6,781 nt of DNA from Bacteriovoracaceae bacterium UBA2394 (lineage in GTDB: Bacteria > Bdellovibrionota > UBA2394): contig DDSI01000222.1 in assembly GCA_002343335.1 (NCBI GenBank), positions 1 to 6,781 of the forward strand, read 5' to 3'. The notes beneath the pieces were generated by a model. It searched no databases. It saw nothing but the letters and a program-made list of their open reading frames with translations, and had not been told where the DNA came from. Positions within the stretch are counted from its first letter, which is position 1, and every line of letters begins with the position of its first letter. Positions 6,565 to 6,781 of this stretch are shown here, in pieces. The position numbers were made by a program, and so were the translations under genes.

Positions 6565-6781
6565 ATTGGGTTTCTGACTGTCACCTCGACGCTATTATTT
6601 TCATCGCTCGGTAATAATGCAGCGAACTCAGACTTAGCGTTGGCTCCGTGCAACACGGTGCTCTCTCCGCTCGGCTCCAAATCGTTCGTGCTAGCGCTTG
6701 AGCGATCATTTCACGAAGGTCCCGAGCAGATCGGCACCGCTAATCTCATTTTGATGTATGCCGCTTCTCCCACTTTGGAAC
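6556..6781 (+). CDS. Possible exported protein, N-terminal part (runs off the window)
   Basis: The frame is open from GTG 6556 to the window end, 75 codons without a stop; the other two plus-strand frames are broken here. The first about 24 residues are hydrophobic and small (starting GFIGFLTVTSTLLFSSL), then Asn-Asn-Ala-Ala, like a signal peptide with a cleavage site. However, there is no lysine or arginine at the N-terminus and no good Shine-Dalgarno sequence. An in-frame TAA at 6544-6546 rules out an upstream extension. The later part reads as a mixed soluble sequence with one cysteine near residue 32 and a motif like LSPLGSKSFVLALERSF. I do not recognise a family. It starts 70 nt after sucB and shows no link to the TCA cycle. 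A later start (for example TTG or GTG codons further in the frame) is possible. Confidence 0.4.
   Translation, partial: MGFIGFLTVTSTLLFSSLGNNAANSDLALAPCNTVLSPLGSKSFVLALERSFHEGPEQIGTANLILMYAASPTLE

Noticed and set aside
6372..6680. A 102-codon minus-strand frame covering the sucB end and the spacer after it.
   Set aside because: It overlaps 114 nt of the conserved SucB C-terminus and shows no recognisable domain. The plus-strand frame has a better signal-peptide-like start.

Overview
The window suggests a Gram-negative bacterium of about half G+C. The reasons are a lipoprotein-type gamma-glutamyltransferase with an outer-membrane-permissive lipobox, Sec-type signal peptides, and a classical proteobacterial-type E1o/E2o pair. 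The style recalls Bdellovibrionota/Oligoflexia or a similar deep proteobacterial group, but that is a guess from protein flavour only. Most of the window is ordinary housekeeping sequence; the unusual material lies between the genes and in the SucB linker.

Layout. Bases 1-152 (minus): the first 50 codons of an unrecognised exported protein with a short RRAEES repeat, cut by the window edge. Bases 222-1970 (minus): ggt, a complete gamma-glutamyltransferase predicted to be a lipoprotein, transcribed towards the first gene. Bases 1971-2434: a divergent spacer that is not empty. It holds a possible ggt promoter, a small plus-strand gene (2005-2231) readable as one 75-residue protein only with a -1 frameshift, a good intrinsic terminator (2244-2281), a candidate sucA promoter and a 19-bp palindrome. 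Bases 2435-5221 (plus): sucA (E1o). Bases 5268-6485 (plus): sucB (E2o), 46 nt later with a good ribosome binding site, evidently the same operon. Bases 6486-6781: weak hairpins and the start of a possible further exported protein, cut by the window end.

Function. SucA and SucB are two of the three parts of the 2-oxoglutarate dehydrogenase complex. SucA decarboxylates 2-oxoglutarate with thiamine diphosphate, and SucB carries the succinyl group on lipoyl-lysine 45 to CoA. The third part, E3 (lpd), and sucCD are not in the window. Gamma-glutamyltransferase acts outside the cytoplasm on glutathione and other gamma-glutamyl compounds. The glutamate it releases could end up as 2-oxoglutarate, but the genes are divergent and nothing shows that they are co-regulated.

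The two points most worth a second look are the small frameshifted gene and SucB. In the small gene an in-phase GGGAAAA heptamer lies 5 nt before a 9-bp hairpin, followed by a terminator. SucB lacks a recognisable peripheral subunit-binding domain.
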